Assembly (NCBI RefSeq): GCF_008831285.2 | Contig: NC_045148.1 | Coordinates: 11,514,183 to 11,578,182 of the forward strand | Direction of reading: 5' to 3' | DNA length: 64,000 nt | Source of the DNA: Nymphaea colorata | Lineage: Eukaryota > Streptophyta > Magnoliopsida > Nymphaeales > Nymphaeaceae | Shown: one piece after another, positions 48,200 through 59,989 of the stretch | Position numbering within the stretch: the stretch's first letter is position 1 | Layout of the letters: each line of letters opens with the position of its first letter | Notes under the pieces: generated by a model | What the model was told of the DNA's origin: nothing | What the model saw: the letters and a program-made list of their open reading frames with translations, nothing else | Database searches by the model: none | Program-made: the position numbers and the translations under genes

Positions 48200-51100
48200 A
48201 ATATATATGTACCACTAAAGCGGAAGCTAAATTGTTTGAGATCAGGTCTTTTGCGGAATTGAGTTTTGGAACTTTCTGGAGATATAGGTGAAGCTTAAAT
48301 AAATTCACATGCACCGAGTTTGCTTGTTTCATCTCATGAAGTTCAGTTTTACTTTCTCACTACACACTTCTGAATGGCAAATTAACCAGCCCTGGTTGCC
48401 ATGATAATTTGCTATCGTTGAATGTGTAATATCTGTTATTTTATGTGAGACTATTTCTTGAACAAACTTAAGTCTATGTGTACGTACTTAGGCTGTATAT
48501 TTAATACTTAAGGTGTGTATTTAAATTTGTGTTTGACTGAGTCACAAAATTGTACATGCTCACTAAGACATCCTATACTTTTTTATGTCAGAAAAATTGA
48601 AACAGATTGCACTCACAAGGTCCCTTTGCAACAGTAAACTGTTATATCAATTTACTCCAAAAGAGACACATAAAACACTATAATATACTGTTCCATGAAT
48701 TTATCTCAATCTTTAGGGTGGACATTTTTCATTGCCAAATGATCTCATAGGAGGTGCAAGTATAGAGAGAGGGTCTTAAATGAAACTTCTTTTGTGGTTG
48801 CATCTTTAAGATTGGCTGTCTCATGAAATGTACAATCAAATACTGGGTGAGTGGGGTTTTCCACTGCCCAAAAGAAGGCTGAACCCCCCATTGAACCTCT
48901 TATCCCCCAAAGCACAAGGTCTGCTTTTGGTGCCTCGTCAGTGACCCTCCTTTTGCACAACAGAGGGTGAATGCAATCAGATTCGATACAAGAAGCAGCC
49001 GCCTACAAGCTTCACCATGACCATTGCACCAACCCCTTTGGGGATAAAACTCACAATCACATAGACTTGAACATGGCAATAAGATCTACTCCTTTACATA
49101 AACAGCTATAGATATCTGCTTCAAACGCAGCCTACTTATAAGTACAAGAACATGAACCAAGCTTGCATTTGCTTCGCGTAGTACGTTACTAAAGAGTGTC
49201 TAAGGGTGCAGACAAAGCGAGATGGTAACCAAAATCGATTGGCTAGCTAGTTATAAGATAATGAGATCGGTAGCAATGATTGTACTTTCCCAATTAAATT
49301 CAAAGTTAACTCAATCCAGAAATGTTTTTTTGTAGATAATTAAATTATTTTATAAAATAGAAGAAACACGGTTGATCACTTAGCTAATAAGTAGAAAAGG
49401 AGACTCATGTTTCCTATTGGAGGAAAACAACGACAAGCACAATTACAAGAATCTCGCCAAATGTCTTTAAGTGATTTATGTTAAATATCTTAGCCTTTCA
49501 TTAACTTAGAAGTTGCTTGAAATGTTTATGATGACGCAGGATGTGCTAACGCTCATGATGTTTGGCTCGTTTTAAAGGAGAATTGACCAAGCCAAGTCGC
49601 GTTTTGTAGCTCGACCCATTGTATGGATAAATACTCATAGTGCGTGCGTGGCCTAGGAAGGATATTGTTTCAGAAGATTATATTTTATTTTAACAAATTA
49701 ATATAGTTGATTATATTGTCCAATGTTTGATTATTAGCATTAGAAATAGTATCTATGATCATTTTTTCTGTGTTCTAAAACAAAACAAAAAAAATGGTAT
49801 TATTAAGACCTGTAGTTGAGGAATGTATGTATTTGAAAAGGATAGTAAATTCTTATAGTGCAACGATTTGTTGTCTATATGGGTGAAAGGTACGGGTACA
49901 CGTCGGTGTCGTTGACTGGGCAGGAACAGATTAGCCTGCCAAAGTCAAAGATGTTCATTGATGGGATGGTAGCTTATGAATGTACCCCTTTTAACGTGCG
50001 TTTGATGCACTTGGGAAAAAACACATTGGATCTTTCTACCATGAAAAATTTTCTTGAACAGGGTGGAAGGAAAATTTTCCATCGTAAAATTTCAAGTTGT
50101 TTGATATGTATAGAAATTATTTCTTTTCAAAAATTCCAGTGTTTGATAATCAACAAAAATTTCTTGGATAAATTTTTAAGTGACCCCTAGTGTTGATCAA
50201 TGCACAAAGAACTTAATACAAGAAAATCTGTGTGTGTTTTTTCATGTTTGAGTGTTAACCCTACTAAAAAATAGTAGTTTTTAAAAATAACCCCCTGCTC
50301 TTAACCCTCCCAAAGACTCCAAAAGAACAAAGACAGGAACCAAACAGCAAGCATGCAGTCTAAGAAAAAGGTGTCTACACTAATTCATGCTTCATCCAAT
50401 CAATTTATAGAAAATAAACATATATATATTCAACGGGAGGTTCATCTTGTTACTGAACTTCATTCATTCAATATTTCTCCACGAAATTTTTTTACCGCTT
50501 GTTTAGTGAGGGAAAAATCCGCAATTTTGTGAAAAAAAAAAAGTCCAACATGGAATCGTTTCCAGGTGGCAACCTTAATTGCATTATTAATGTTGCAAAA
50601 TATTTAAACACAAAAAGTCAGAGGCCAACGGCATCCTCACCTCATAAGTTCCCAATAAAGATAGACTAGAGATGGTCCCCAAGGCTTTTCTTGTCCTTTG
50701 ACCAACAAACCGTTTAGAGGTTCACATCAATGGCCTAGAAACACGCAGCTAGCTGCCCACGTAATTTTTCTATATTCTACTTTCTAGACCTTTGAACAAG
50801 TTTTAAATACAATGCCTGAGATAGGATAGGATTTTTTTTTTTTTTTTTTGGCCGGTTCAAGTAGCATCAGGAGCCCAGCCCTACTTAGAAAGACAAGTTT
50901 TAACTCTTATGTCTACGTCATGGTCATGTTTCTCCACTAAAAGCAACATCTACCTCCAACTGTGGCCGCTCGATATTATCATCAGACTCAATTAACTTAC
51001 AACCAACGCATATCGGGTCTTGTGGCAAAAAGCCGTCTCAGCTTGGCCTTCTATGTCAACGGATTCGATTTGAATTCGTTTATCATCTTAATCAAATCTG

Positions 51101-52788
51101 CATTGTTGGATTTTCACGTATTCGGATTTGAGACAAATTAAAAGAATCTATATCATATCCAATTTCGGATCTATGGTCATGTTTTGAGTCTGATCCAGAT
51201 CTAGTTTCCAAATTCACATTCACTCTAACCATCAAATCGAATCTAAACTGCATTATACGTCCGATACAAGACACTTATTTAAAATCTAAACTAAAATCTG
51301 GATTTGATCAGATATTATTCTAAATCCGATTTTGATTCCGATTAGATGCTATTTGTTAATTTGAATGGATCTGATTTTGTAGTTGGATGTTAATTTCTTT
51401 TATCCAATATTTCCAAAATGGTTCGGTCGAATATCAAATCGGAATTGAACTTATTTAACATCACTACTAATAGAAGAAAAGGTCCAAAGAGAGATTATAT
51501 CAAGATCCGAATGCATCGGGTTTCAAGATCAACGAATGTTGCCGTTAGAATGTCCGTCCAGGAAACGTTGATTCTTCGTAGACAACGGCCGGTTAAGCTG
51601 GGTTGGATCTGACCTTGCTTAATATTTATTGGTCCCTCACTACGTGTAGGGCACAACACTGGACGTGTTGTTGAGATGCGGACACTATTATTTTGTTTGG
51701 GATCAAAGGAATATTTTGGGGGAAAAAAAAAACTAGAAAAAAGCAACTCGTGGATTCTCCTTTATTCATATTAAGGAGAAACCATGTCCGGATACAGTCA
51801 AGCCCGAACTCATCAAAGTTCCAATTGCGGGTAGATTTGCACCTCTATGCATTTGGACCGCCTATCCGTTCGGTAGGGATCCAAACAAAATGGTCGGAAG
51901 AGGTGCTTGGGTTTTCCCCTAACTTAAGTTATGTGTTTAGTTGTTGATGAATCATGCAACTCTATCCGTTCTAAATAATAAAGACTTATGGGTCATGTAG
52001 CAATAGTAACAATTTGTTACTTACTCGTGCTTGGTTAAATAACATATTGTTGGTACTCAGTAATTCTAACTTAATTTTTGGGACAGATTTTAACAAACTG
52101 TTCCCATTTTCAAACTTAGATGTACCTCTTTACACAAAGCGTACACTTTTCTTTTGCAGTTTCTGCCTTCCATCATGTCATCCAATCTAATTAAACACAA
52201 AGTTAGACACACATGACATGTTAGATCGACGTTCATTTTGCAGTTTCTGCCTACCATTCCATATTAACGGAGAAAGGCCAAAGCACGTAAAAAGACCATA
52301 TGGAGGACGACCCACCATTTCTTTTCCTTATGACTCGAATGTTACCAATTATTGAATCAAGTTTGAATCGGGAAATCGATTTTGTGAATTGGATTCGTAA
52401 AATATATAATATTTATATTCGATTGAAAAAATCAAATAAACAGTGAAAAAATATCAGAAAAATTACCAAAGAAAAACAGAAAAGCAATGTAAAAGTGATT
52501 AATAACATATCCGATTCATTGAGAAAGGAATATTGCCTACTGCTGGAGGTGGGCAGCCTAAATTTCTTACAGCATTCCCAGTGCCAAGGAAAAAAACAAA
52601 AGAAAGAACCATGGAGTTCAAACAAAACCGTCGAAAAACGGAGTAAGAACATTACCAACTAATAGGGCTGCTGAGAAATGATCGCAGACTTATCATAGCA
52701 AAATCGATTTCTTCGTGAGACATGTGGAGAAGAGAAGCAATCTTTTATGATAGAGAAAAGTAATCTTCGCGCTATTTTGTTTTTTCTT
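48200..52788. other. Unrecognised intergenic DNA
   Basis: No gene is recognised on either strand. AT-rich, with T runs (about 50830) and A runs (about 50530). A stretch around 50000-50180 resembles the AAAATTTTC-rich sequence near 52800-53000 and may be another MITE copy. Confidence 0.35.
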
Positions 52789-53701
52789 TGAGGCCACGTT
52801 TGATGGCACCGATTTTTTAGAGGGGGAACTTTTTCTAGGGGAAAATCTCCATGGAAAAATGTCAGAAGGGTAAAATTCCCTTCTTCTTGTTTCAGACCAT
52901 GTTTGATGGTCTGGAACTTTTTTGAATGGGAAAAAATGTCTAGTTTGATAGGCAGGAAAATTTTTTCAAGAAAAAATTTTTTGACCGTTTTTTTGTCATG
53001 GTAAAAAACTGCAACTAACCGTGCACCACCTACACACATCATGCAATTCAGCCTGGAAAAAATATTTAAAGCCATTCAATAAAACCCTGTGTAATGTACA
53101 ACATAAACGCTACATCGTTCAAAGCCACTGAAATCATCTACAAGTTACTTGGTACGTTACCTCCAGCCCCAATGAGTGCCAAGAAGACATTCTCTCTGTC
53201 TGTCAGTCCCATTTTTCTTACCAGAACTTAACACGAGTCCTGCACCCTAGCCAATGCTGTGGGCCTATTTGGCAAGTCTAGTGCCTCCTAATGTATCTCA
53301 AACAACCACATTTGCATTATTGAGGCTACATCCTGCTGCAACAAGAATTGATCCACTTGAACTACAAGGAAAATGAAACTGAAACTATAAAAGGATGACA
53401 AACTTGTCACATTTATAACCCATTCTGTACAACAAACATAGGATGCATAGCTTTGAAAGTAGACGGTTGATTCTGTGGGCTGGACATTGTTCGTGCTTCC
53501 AACCTCAAGTAACCACGTGCATACAGTTCCATCTGATGAATTAAACAAAAGAACAGAAACAAATCTCAAGAGGCCAACATGAATAACAAAACTGTACCAA
53601 CTTTTCCTTCCCAAATGGTCAGAACAAATATGATGCATACTTCAACACTTGAGTTGAATCAATTTGTTCAGTAGCAGATGGACTTAGGCTCAGTTCATGG
53701 A

Positions 53702-53734
53702 TTGCCTTTGACTGTGTGATCTTAATAAGGTTTC

Positions 53735-53772
<38 letters not shown>

Positions 53773-53941
53773 AAAGATGGATAAAAAGCTCACAATGTTG
53801 AACAACAAAAAGGAGAGGCCAATGGTAAACTGCAACCCACAGAAATCCTTGAATAATTGAGCCCATAACTTTGTAGAATTAGCAGTATCGAAAATGTAAA
53901 CTAGATTCAAAACCTTATTAAGATGACGCAGTCAAAGGCAA
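53702..53941. mobile_element. 240-bp MITE with about 33-bp terminal inverted repeats
   Basis: TTGCCTTTGACTGTGTGATC to 53734 is inverted at 53909-53941 with few mismatches. Inside is a GA run (53738-53767). No target duplication was found. An open frame on the minus strand is not supported once the repeat is seen. Confidence 0.8.
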
Positions 53942-54358
53942 CCCTAAACAGAGGCAGATATGCTCTCTTTTGCCTTTCTTAGTTTCTAAGGCAGCAAGAT
54001 AATAAAATGCAAGTCATATCTGCTAATTAACAATTTTAGGAATTCAAGCACATGACAATTCACCTCAGAGTTTCATTCATACCCACAAATACAAATTGAC
54101 ACCTACTGACCTAGTTGCATATACTCACTTATACACAAAGGTGCATGCTTGCTACATTTGCCTAAGCGTGATTGAATTAACACATGAACAAGAAAATAAA
54201 CATAACTGAATGAGCTATAGAGGCACATACAATCACAATCAGTATCAAAATGATGAACACTTCCAATTGGGGCAAAAACAATGTTCCTTGTTTTACAATG
54301 CCAAGTACAAAGAACTCACAAGGGAAATAGCTTGAAGCAAGCTATTTACATAACTCTT

Positions 54359-55340
54359 TTACAGTTTTACTTTGATTGGTTCAAAAACAGTAGATGTTCC
54401 CCAATTAGCACCAATCCCTCTCACAAAAACCAATAGCATGGAACCAAAGACTAAGCCCAGAATCAGGTAAGGCAATCCCATTTTAGTCCAAAGCCTGATC
54501 TTCAAACAACAAGTTCTGAAATAAAATGTAAGTAAAATCAAGTTTTTGGAAAGGACAGAAAACTCCAGGAATACATAAACGGGATTAAGAACAGGATGTT
54601 GCAGAAGACAGAAACTTTCAGAAAACAGAAAATGATTTGGGTATAATAAGATACCCAAAAATACTAAACTTCAACGAAGTTCTTCTAAAGTTCTTTCACC
54701 AAGATCCAGAACATGTTTCAATCATGCCAAAGAACAAAGATCTAGCAAATACTAGCTTTGGAAGAAAATGCCACTAAAACGGAGATCTTGGAGAAGCATG
54801 AAAACTTCAGACGGACAAGAAGGGAAGGTTGGTACGGCGTCCAGTAAAGAGGAAGCAGACGAACATGGTAGCTGTCAAAACTGAAGACATGTATACCTTG
54901 CATTTTTGAGCTGGGAAAAAAAAAGAACACTTACAGCAATATCCACTATGTTATAAAGGACTAAAACAAGATTGACAGGCGCTGATAAAAGAATATGCAT
55001 AAGATAGCTTTAATAGCACATAGTAACCAAAAAGATAAAAAGAAACGGTTGTTCAGGCCATTGAGATTGAGGACGTAAGAAGGCAAGGATCACCCATGAA
55101 GCAGCGGAAGGAAAAAAACATATGGCGATGAATAGAAAAAAAGACAGAACGCAGGAATGGCGTACCTCAACTTCTTCGAAATACCACAACGGCTGGAGGC
55201 AGAGCAGCGGCTGTGGTGGAGAGCATGGCGAGCGGACGACGACTGGAGGCAGAGCAGCGGCGGTGGTGGAGAGCACGGCGAGCGGACGATGGCTGGAGGC
55301 CGGAACGAGAGCGAAGAAACGAGTGATGAGAAGCCCTAAC
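54359..55340 (-). other. Weak minus-strand exon chain (possible small membrane protein gene)
   Basis: Three segments on the minus strand have usable splice signals: 55340-55166 (GTACGC donor), 54910-54897 (CCCAG acceptor, GTATAC donor) and 54515-54359 (TTTCAG acceptor). Their frames join. The last contains an ATG in good context and a short hydrophobic stretch (MGLPYLILGLVFGSMLLVFV) before a TAA at 54361-54359. No upstream in-frame ATG is seen, and I do not recognise the product. The region lies inside a possible TIR element, so it may be chance. Confidence 0.2.
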
Positions 55341-55362
55341 GGGCAAAAAATTTGTCTCCGCC

Positions 55363-55394
55363 AAAAAGTCGGACCCTCCAGGGTCCGACTTTTT
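55363..55394. repeat. Perfect 15-bp hairpin with 2-base spacer
   Basis: AAAAAGTCGGACCCT, CC, AGGGTCCGACTTTTT. It is directly followed by another perfect palindrome. Confidence 0.95.
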
Positions 55395-55395
55395 T

Positions 55396-55415
55396 CCAGG
55401 GGAAAATTCCCCTGG
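55396..55415. repeat. Perfect 20-bp palindrome
   Basis: CCAGGGGAAAATTCCCCTGG is its own reverse complement. It lies one base after the hairpin 55363-55394. Confidence 0.95.
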
Positions 55416-55924
55416 ATCCAACCTTTTACCCGGGGAAAAAAACCTGCGTTTGATTGTATCAGGAAAAGCCGTACAGATTTGGAAAATTTACCCTGATGCA
55501 CAGTGAAATCCCTGTGCATCAAACGTGGCCTGAGGGAAAATTAGGGCGATTCGATTTGCGCACACTTCGGTTTTATCATGATTTAATATGAGACCGAGAC
55601 GTGGCGGAGATTTAACCGATTCGGGAGCAATCTGGCGATCCCCACCTGCCGTCGACCGTTTCTGAAGCCAATCGCTAAAGGGACGATTCAGTTCAATTAG
55701 AACCGATGTTAACGATGGTCTCGCCTTCTCTTTGTAGGTAGATAGTAAAAAGAGGGAAGATTTTGACCTTGGGAAGGCGTCAGCCATCCATGACTGGAAG
55801 CAATTCTTTCGGGCGTATGAAGGAGCAGAAGTTGGTTTGCATCTCAACCAAAAAAGTCAGCCTTTGTTACATATGATGTGCTAATGACATGAGAGTTACA
55901 GCTGAGAAGAATTTAGGGGAAGCA

Positions 55925-55949
55925 TCTCTCTCTCTCTCTCTCTCTCTCT
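55925..55949. repeat. (TC)n run upstream of the WRKY gene
   Basis: An uninterrupted run of about 25 bases. Such CT runs are frequent in plant 5' leaders and core promoters; a link to WRKY expression is possible. Confidence 0.9.
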
Positions 55950-56177
55950 AGTTCAACATCCATTACCATCATCACATTCATCATCAACACCATCATCTCC
56001 ATCCCCACCTTTCTTTAGTACAGGTTGCGCCGCTTTACATGTAACCGAAAAAAAAAAAAAAAAAAATCGGTCACTTTAGTTCTCTCAACGAAGAACACAA
56101 CTCATCAAAATCTCCATAAAAGCTTTAGTTTTCAGTCGCTCTTTGGAGCAGTTCTGAAGCCCTTCCCCTCTCCAAAC

Positions 56178-56187
56178 TATATAAATA
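56178..56187 (+). promoter_or_regulatory. TATA-like box close to the WRKY start
   Basis: TATATAAATA lies about 40-50 bases before the first ATG codons. If used, the leader would be only about 10-20 bases. Transcription may instead begin further upstream near the CT run. Confidence 0.45.
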
Positions 56188-56228
56188 AGAATTCAAGTTC
56201 TCCATCTTTTTTCTCTTCTTATGAAAAG

Positions 56229-57701
56229 ATGTGCAGTTTGTTCTGGCAGATGAAAGACGACCAAGGTGATCTCTCAGACATAGTAAGAGCCAATGGTGGT
56301 GGTAGTAGCAGCGCTAGTGCCATCGATGGTCCGTCGGCGACTTCTACTTCATCAGCTCCTCGTTGGAGTTTTCCGGCAGAATCCATGAGTTTTCCACAGA
56401 GAACTGATGATGGGATCGATGATTTCGCCGACCCGGCCTTCGGCAATGCACGGGATAGCTTGTTGCATGAACCCGTGATCTCCAGTTCGGCGTTCTACCA
56501 CCGTTTGAATCCTGTGTTTCTTAAGAGGGAAAATACTTTCTCCCATAGTACTAGTTATTACGCCGGCGATGGCTTGATGAGCGAGGAGATGAAGCCCTGC
56601 CAGTTGTTGACCTGCAGGATGCTCCCTAATATTGGACCAAAGCCAAAAATCCCGATTCCGTCTATCAACTCTTCCTCTCTTTCTCCAGCAGGAATCAAGC
56701 CCTTGAATGAACGTGTGAAGGTGAATTCACTGGGTGGACCAAATGAAAATGGTGGATTAATGCCATTAAATTCCCCAAGAAACACTAGTATCAAGTGGAG
56801 GTTAGAAATTTTCTTCTTTTGTTTCTGTTTTCTTGTTCAATTCAAGCAACCGCCTAATAAATTTTTTTGTGCCGAAAAGGAAAATCATTGAACTCATTCT
56901 GCAACAAGATATGATTATCATCGGTTTCAATAAAAAAAAGTGTCATGTTATGGAGCATTCGGAAAGAGATCATATTATTGTAGGGTGACAGCTTTCATGC
57001 AATGTCATATATTTCCATTATTATGATTATTGTTCTTATGATGATAAAGGCGGGTTACTGCTCGTTGGCTTTGACAGATGAGACAGAAATGAACTCGAAG
57101 ATTGTAATATTTGGTTTTGATTTCGTTTTTCTATTGATGTTTACATTTGCTTCGTTACCCATGAAATTTTGTCGTTGATCGTTCCAATCGGTCGCGATAC
57201 AGTAGAAACATTTCTTTTGATTATTTTACCAAGGGTTCCATTTGCATAGATACATTTGAACATAATCTGTTTTCTTTGTTCCTTGTATTTTGTTTCTGGT
57301 CATATGTATTAAGTTTGTGGGCATGAATCAGATCAACGGAGTTAGTGATTTTATGGGTTCTGATCAAGGCAACTGTCGTTAATTAGTTAACTTCTTTGGT
57401 GGTCAGAAAGAGTCAGATAAAAAAGGTGGTGCGCGTACCAGCGCCTGCTGCACCCGATAACAGACCAAGTGGAGAAGTCGTCCCCTCAGATTTGTGGGCA
57501 TGGAGAAAATATGGTCAGAAACCGATTAAAGGATCTCCCTATCCCAGGTATCATTCGGATTGAGTTTTTCAAATGAGGAAAGAAAAGGTTCACAAAAACA
57601 GAAAAAGGAAAACAAGAAAGAATTAGATTCATCGTCTTTTATTCCGTTTTCTTTTGGTACCAATTTTCCTTTTGCTGCTCCAAGTGCTGGCAGATCATTC
57701 G

Positions 57702-57756
<55 letters not shown>

Positions 57757-58853
57757 GGTGTGAGCAAGAAATCATAAGTTTAACCGTTTTGGCTTCTTTT
57801 TCTCGTTGTTTCGAACTTACAGAGACAAGACGACATCAAAAATGGAGTGCTAGCTGGTATATCAATTCCTTTTACCTTTCACTTGGTTCAATTGGGCTCA
57901 AGTTGATCTTGCTGTCACTTCCTCCTTTCCTTTTCCACGTTACGGCAAGGATGACAAAATAAGAGGCTAAAAGTGGTACGAAAACAAAGCAGAAAGATTG
58001 ACTATACCCGCTACCAGCTGCAAGGAACTGAACGCGTTTTTCGTTTTGGGTCCCTTCAAAACATTGTCCTCTTTTGAAGAACTGTTTCGTACAAGTACTG
58101 TTGACAATAACAAATTAATTAAAGATGTCTCACTTAATACAAGAGAACAATAAAAAGAAGAATCTTTCCCGGACCACGCGCGGTTATTAAATTTGGACAG
58201 ACGGGTTTTGATTACAATTGTTTAATTCTTCTTCACTTTGCATTTGTTTTTGTTTTTTGGCATCCCACAGAGGGTACTACAGATGCAGCAGCTCAAAGGG
58301 TTGCTCAGCAAGAAGGCAAGTGGAGAGGAGCAGGACTGACCCCAACATGCTAGTGATCACCTACACCTCAGAGCACAACCACCCATGGCCGACACAAAGA
58401 AATGCGCTTGCTGGCTCAACAAGGTCACAACCAAGTAAATCAGACTCTGCGTCGAAGGTTTGCCCCCAAATCCAGAATCCAAAGGCGGAAGAGAGAGTGA
58501 AGGAAGAGCTGAAGGACGCAACCTGCTGTAAGATGGAAGAAGGGAGTATTGTTTGTGCAAAAGAAGATGGGATGGGAGATGCAGAAAAGTCTCTAGAGGT
58601 TGATGATGAGGGTGAGGTGGGCCAGGATTTTCAAGGGAGCTACAGGCCTATCATTCCACCAGACGCAAGCCAGTCTGACGATTATTTCTTCTATGAGCTG
58701 GGAGGGCTAGAGCCAAATCCGTTAAGCCTTATCTTTCCTCACGGTTTCCGTGATGATAAATCAAATGAAGACTCTGAGCACCAGGGCTTAGACCCCTTTA
58801 GTTTTCTTGAATGGCCTGACAACTCGCTTTCAGGATCTAGGAAGGGTTTATAG
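56229..58853 (+). CDS. WRKY transcription factor, group IIe (WRKY14/35-like), 431 aa, three exons
   Basis: Exons are 56229-56800, 57407-57547 and 58271-58853 (TAG 58851), joined in frame by GT-AG introns. The N-terminus (MCSLFWQ, then [11 protein letters not shown]) matches the start typical of group IIe members. A Ser/Pro-rich middle is followed by the basic [11 protein letters not shown] stretch and the single WRKY domain: [20 protein letters not shown], split by intron 2 after the Arg at the conserved group position, then GYYRC. The zinc finger is C-X5-C-X23-H-X1-H (CSSSKGC to EHNH). The domain binds the W-box (TTGAC) in promoters; the protein acts in the nucleus. The acidic C-terminal region (for example [18 protein letters not shown]) is typical of activation regions. 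WRKY14/35 are the closest named relatives by memory; orthology is not established. All key residues are intact, so the gene looks functional. An ATG at 56221 in another frame precedes the start. Confidence 0.93.
56801..57406 (+). other. Intron 1 of the WRKY gene
   Basis: GTTAGA donor and GGTCAG acceptor. It separates the N-terminal part from the WRKY domain. No further feature is seen. Confidence 0.9.
57548..58270 (+). other. Intron 2 of the WRKY gene, with (GA)n run
   Basis: GTATCA donor and CCACAG acceptor, interrupting the WRKY domain after PYPR. It contains a (GA)n run at 57704-57751. Confidence 0.92.
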
Positions 58854-59989
58854 CAAGACCTTCGGCTATCAAAGTATAATTTGATTGAATCTGGTGCTCC
58901 AACTCCGAGGTCTGGTTATAAACCCTTTGCGTTCAGCTGGAAGGAATTATACAGTGACCATGTTCTTTTTCCGTCTTTATATTTTGCTTTTCAGTTAAAC
59001 CCGAAGAAGAAGAAGAAAACTAGAGAGATTTGTTAATGTGCACGATACTCAAATTCTTAGTAGACAGTGGGACTTGGAGGAGCATGGACAACAGGAAACC
59101 AGAAAGATCAAGGCAGCCGAGTCTCTACAATTGAGGAAATAATTGTGCTTATTTAGCTTATTGTTGGATTAATTAGGTTCCGAATGTAGACTGCAGTTGG
59201 GCTTTGAAAGAGAGGGAAGAGAAGAAAAAGTTCTGTTTCTGTCAATCCTTTGCCTTGTGACAGATAGTGCTCTTCAACATTTTTGAGCCATTACTATCTT
59301 CATATCATTGGCCCGTATTGCAAACTGATCAGTATCAAGATGTGGCCTCTACAATACAATAATGTGAATGTAATTCAAAAACTACCTACATGGAAGGGTT
59401 TTTTTTTTCTTTATTTTTCTAAATATAGTTAACCAAAGCTGTTTCTTTTCCTTTTTTATCCTATTTACTGTCCTTGTGTTAAATAATGTATAAAATGAGG
59501 ATTATGTATCTTAAATGATGTCGTCTCTTGTTGTTTGATTCTTTTGGTTCTTTGGATAAATAAGCAAATTGGTTTTGAGCGCCTATTTATTAACGCCGAC
59601 GACTGAAGTTTTTGTTAGTTATTTAATGTCGATGTTGTTCACAAAGGGGAAAGGCGTTGAGTGAGAGTTTGTGCCAATAATATTGTCGAATTTGTGATAG
59701 CTGCGATGGCTTCATAGGCATGCACATGAGACAGTACACATGCATTTAGTATTGAGTTAATGCACGTGTGCGGTATTCTTAGTTAAAACATACTTGACGG
59801 TGATGATCAACTGCAGTAGAAAGAGCATGGATGGCTGGTTGGTGGTGACTTTGGTTCAGTTTGTTGGTAATTGAATTTTTTAACTAGCAAATCCAAAAAC
59901 AGATGATAAAGAAGAGCTCGCGAGACATTTGCTGGAAAATCACTGGTGGAAAGAAGAGGGAAAAGAAAAGATTAAAGGGAAGAAGAAAG
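58854..59989 (+). other. 3' UTR and flank of the WRKY gene
   Basis: No coding frame is recognised. The 3' UTR probably ends between about 59350 and 59520 where AATAAT-like and AT-rich poly(A)-type signals occur. Confidence 0.4.

Larger units (their letters stand above)
52792..55530. mobile_element. Possible non-autonomous TIR element (Tourist/Harbinger-like ends)
   Basis: GGCCACGTTTGATG at 52792-52805 is exactly inverted at 55517-55530, and TGA lies on both sides (52789-52791 and 55531-55533), a possible 3-bp target duplication. Related GTTTGATGG-like words occur near both ends (about 52906 and 55447), so two separate MITEs remain possible. Confidence 0.45.

Noticed and set aside
48745-48960. 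Minus-strand frame of 71 codons
   Set aside because: No motif, no splice context and no similarity that I can name.
53288-53638. Minus-strand frame of 116 codons, and an exon-like piece at about 53444-53536
   Set aside because: No family recognised, no coherent exon chain with its neighbours.
53722-53910. Minus-strand frame with a hydrophobic stretch
   Set aside because: It lies fully inside the 240-bp MITE with inverted ends.
55122-55496. Plus-strand frame of 124 codons
   Set aside because: It runs through an imperfect internal repeat and the two palindromes; no domain.
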